A stretch of 6,620 bases of DNA from the NCBI GenBank assembly GCA_964555935.1, contig CAZKUN010000384.1, positions 1 through 6,620 on the forward strand, written 5' to 3'. The notes below the pieces were generated by a model. The model was given only the letters and a program-made list of their open reading frames with translations. It was not told the DNA's origin and did no database searches. Shown piece by piece: positions 6,038 to 6,620 of the stretch; the stretch's first letter is position 1; each line of letters begins with the position of its first letter. The translations under genes and the position numbers were made by a program. This stretch comes from CAZKUN01 sp964555935 (GTDB lineage Bacteria; Armatimonadota; Zipacnadia; Zipacnadales; VGFC01).

Positions 6038-6161
6038 TCTGGACTCCAAGAGCCTCCGCGTCTGGTCGTGGGAGCCGTTCTCCGTGACCGCCCTCCCGGC
6101 GTCGCGCAGGAGTCCACAAGCATTTCACCGAAGACCGCTCCACACCCAGTGTCCCACCCAT

Positions 6162-6166
6162 GGAGG
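6162..6166 (+). promoter_or_regulatory. Ribosome binding site of the phosphoesterase-like gene
   Basis: GGAGG ends 5 nt before the ATG at 6172, near-ideal spacing. It decides the start: an in-frame ATG at 6160 overlaps this site and has no comparable ribosome binding site of its own. Confidence 0.8.
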
Positions 6167-6171
6167 CGACG

Positions 6172-6620
6172 ATGCCCGATCTTCCCCCAATCCCCTCGCT
6201 CGAACCGCAGGATGCTCAGGGCCACCAGTTCGTCTTCTACGGCGACTGCTGCTCGGGCTCTGCCGGTCAACCACGCGAGGCAAACTTCGCGGCGGTCAAT
6301 GGCGCGATCCGCCGCCTCACGCCCCAACCCGAGTTCCTCTGCTTCATCGGGGACCACATCGTCGGGATGACCACGGATTACGATGATCTGCGGCGCCAGT
6401 GGCGCTACTGGCTCGACCACGAGATGGCGTGGCTGGATCAGCAGGCCACGCCGATCTATCATGTCACGAGCAACCACAACACATACGACGCCCCGAGCGA
6501 GGACATCTGGCGCGAAGTGTTCCCCCAGATTCCGCGAAATGGACCGCCCGGCCAAGAGGGACTGTCTTACTTCGTCCGGCGCGGCGACCTGCTGCTGGTT
6601 GCGGCCAACACGTCGTACTC
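6172..6620 (+). CDS. Calcineurin-like metallophosphoesterase-type protein, N-terminal part, cut by the window edge
   Basis: 149 complete codons are present and the frame is open to the right edge. The sequence follows the calcineurin-like phosphoesterase plan: strand plus G-D25 in FVFYGDCC; a second strand ending F-I-G60-D61-H62; then a helix rich in Trp (about 74-90); then T-S-N101-H102-N103, the position of the usual G-N-H-[DE] motif; and a strand D-L-L-L-V-A-A-N at 139-146. The order and spacing support the fold. Several motifs are variants: D-C-C replaces the usual D-x-H in motif I, and S-N-H-N replaces G-N-H-[DE]. Such enzymes usually hold two metal ions and hydrolyse phosphate mono- or diesters. 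No signal peptide is visible, so it is probably cytoplasmic. The link to the polysaccharide genes is uncertain, as it is divergently oriented. The second half of the active site (His motifs) lies outside the window, so activity cannot be judged. Confidence 0.65.
   Translation, partial: MPDLPPIPSLEPQDAQGHQFVFYGDCCSGSAGQPREANFAAVNGAIRRLTPQPEFLCFIGDHIVGMTTDYDDLRRQWRYWLDHEMAWLDQQATPIYHVTSNHNTYDAPSEDIWREVFPQIPRNGPPGQEGLSYFVRRGDLLLVAANTSY

Larger units (their letters stand above)
5958..6171. promoter_or_regulatory. Divergent intergenic region upstream of the lyase-like and phosphoesterase-like genes
   Basis: These 214 bp separate two divergent starts and should hold both promoters. No clear -35/-10 pair stands out on either strand. 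Two small dyads are visible: TTGGCCAA at 5993-6000, inside the imperfect AGTT-TGGCC-AACT at 5990-6002, and TGATG-TTT-CATCA at 6025-6037, the latter flanked by TGGAGT (6020-6025) and ACTCCA (6043-6048). Both lie closer to the lyase-like gene, so they are candidate operators for it. Confidence 0.45.

Noticed and set aside
5722..6555. Minus-strand open frame across the intergenic region and the phosphoesterase-like gene
   Set aside because: It overlaps two real coding regions, has no family features, and the plus strand at 6172 has a strong ribosome binding site and a recognisable fold.

Overview
The window is GC-rich bacterial DNA. A 10-N scaffold gap at 1126-1135 suggests a draft or metagenome-assembled genome. 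It carries sulfatases, one with a Tat signal, and a heparinase-like polysaccharide lyase fused to a discoidin domain and a beta-propeller. This combination is typical of polysaccharide degraders such as Planctomycetota, Verrucomicrobiota/Lentisphaerota, Hydrogenedentota and similar lineages. The phylum is an inference from gene content only; there is no marker gene here.

Layout, left to right: (1) the first 19 codons of a cytoplasmic-looking sulfatase on the minus strand, running off the left edge; (2) a 209-bp divergent intergenic region with three short inverted repeats; (3) a complete arylsulfatase-B-like sulfatase on the plus strand (267-1688), with a Tat signal peptide and a Cys-type formylglycine motif, interrupted by the N gap; (4) a 33-bp convergent junction with no convincing terminator; (5) a very large minus-strand gene (5957-1722) encoding a 1411-residue secreted protein with a Sec signal, a glycosidase-N-terminal-like domain, an alpha-helical toroid plus heparinase II/III domain, an F5/8C-type (discoidin) domain and eight FG-GAP/VCBS-like propeller repeats; (6) a second divergent intergenic region of 214 bp with two small palindromes; (7) the first 149 codons of a calcineurin-like metallophosphoesterase-type protein on the plus strand, running off the right edge.

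Taken together, the genes fit a small polysaccharide-degradation neighbourhood acting on a sulfated uronic-acid polymer, such as a glycosaminoglycan or an algal or mucilage polysaccharide. The large lyase-like protein would bind and cleave the polymer outside the cytoplasm, the Tat-exported sulfatase would desulfate it or its fragments, and the sulfatase at the left edge, which lacks a signal, could act on imported oligosaccharides. No transporter, regulator or sulfatase-maturing enzyme lies in the window, so this pathway is inferred.

Two observations stand out. The N gap is almost certainly spurious: an 8-bp sequence is repeated exactly on both sides, and collapsing it restores a canonical sulfatase motif in frame. 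The fusion of a heparinase-type catalytic core to a discoidin domain and an eight-repeat propeller in one polypeptide is the most unusual biology here. I saw no mobile element, CRISPR array, tRNA or rRNA.
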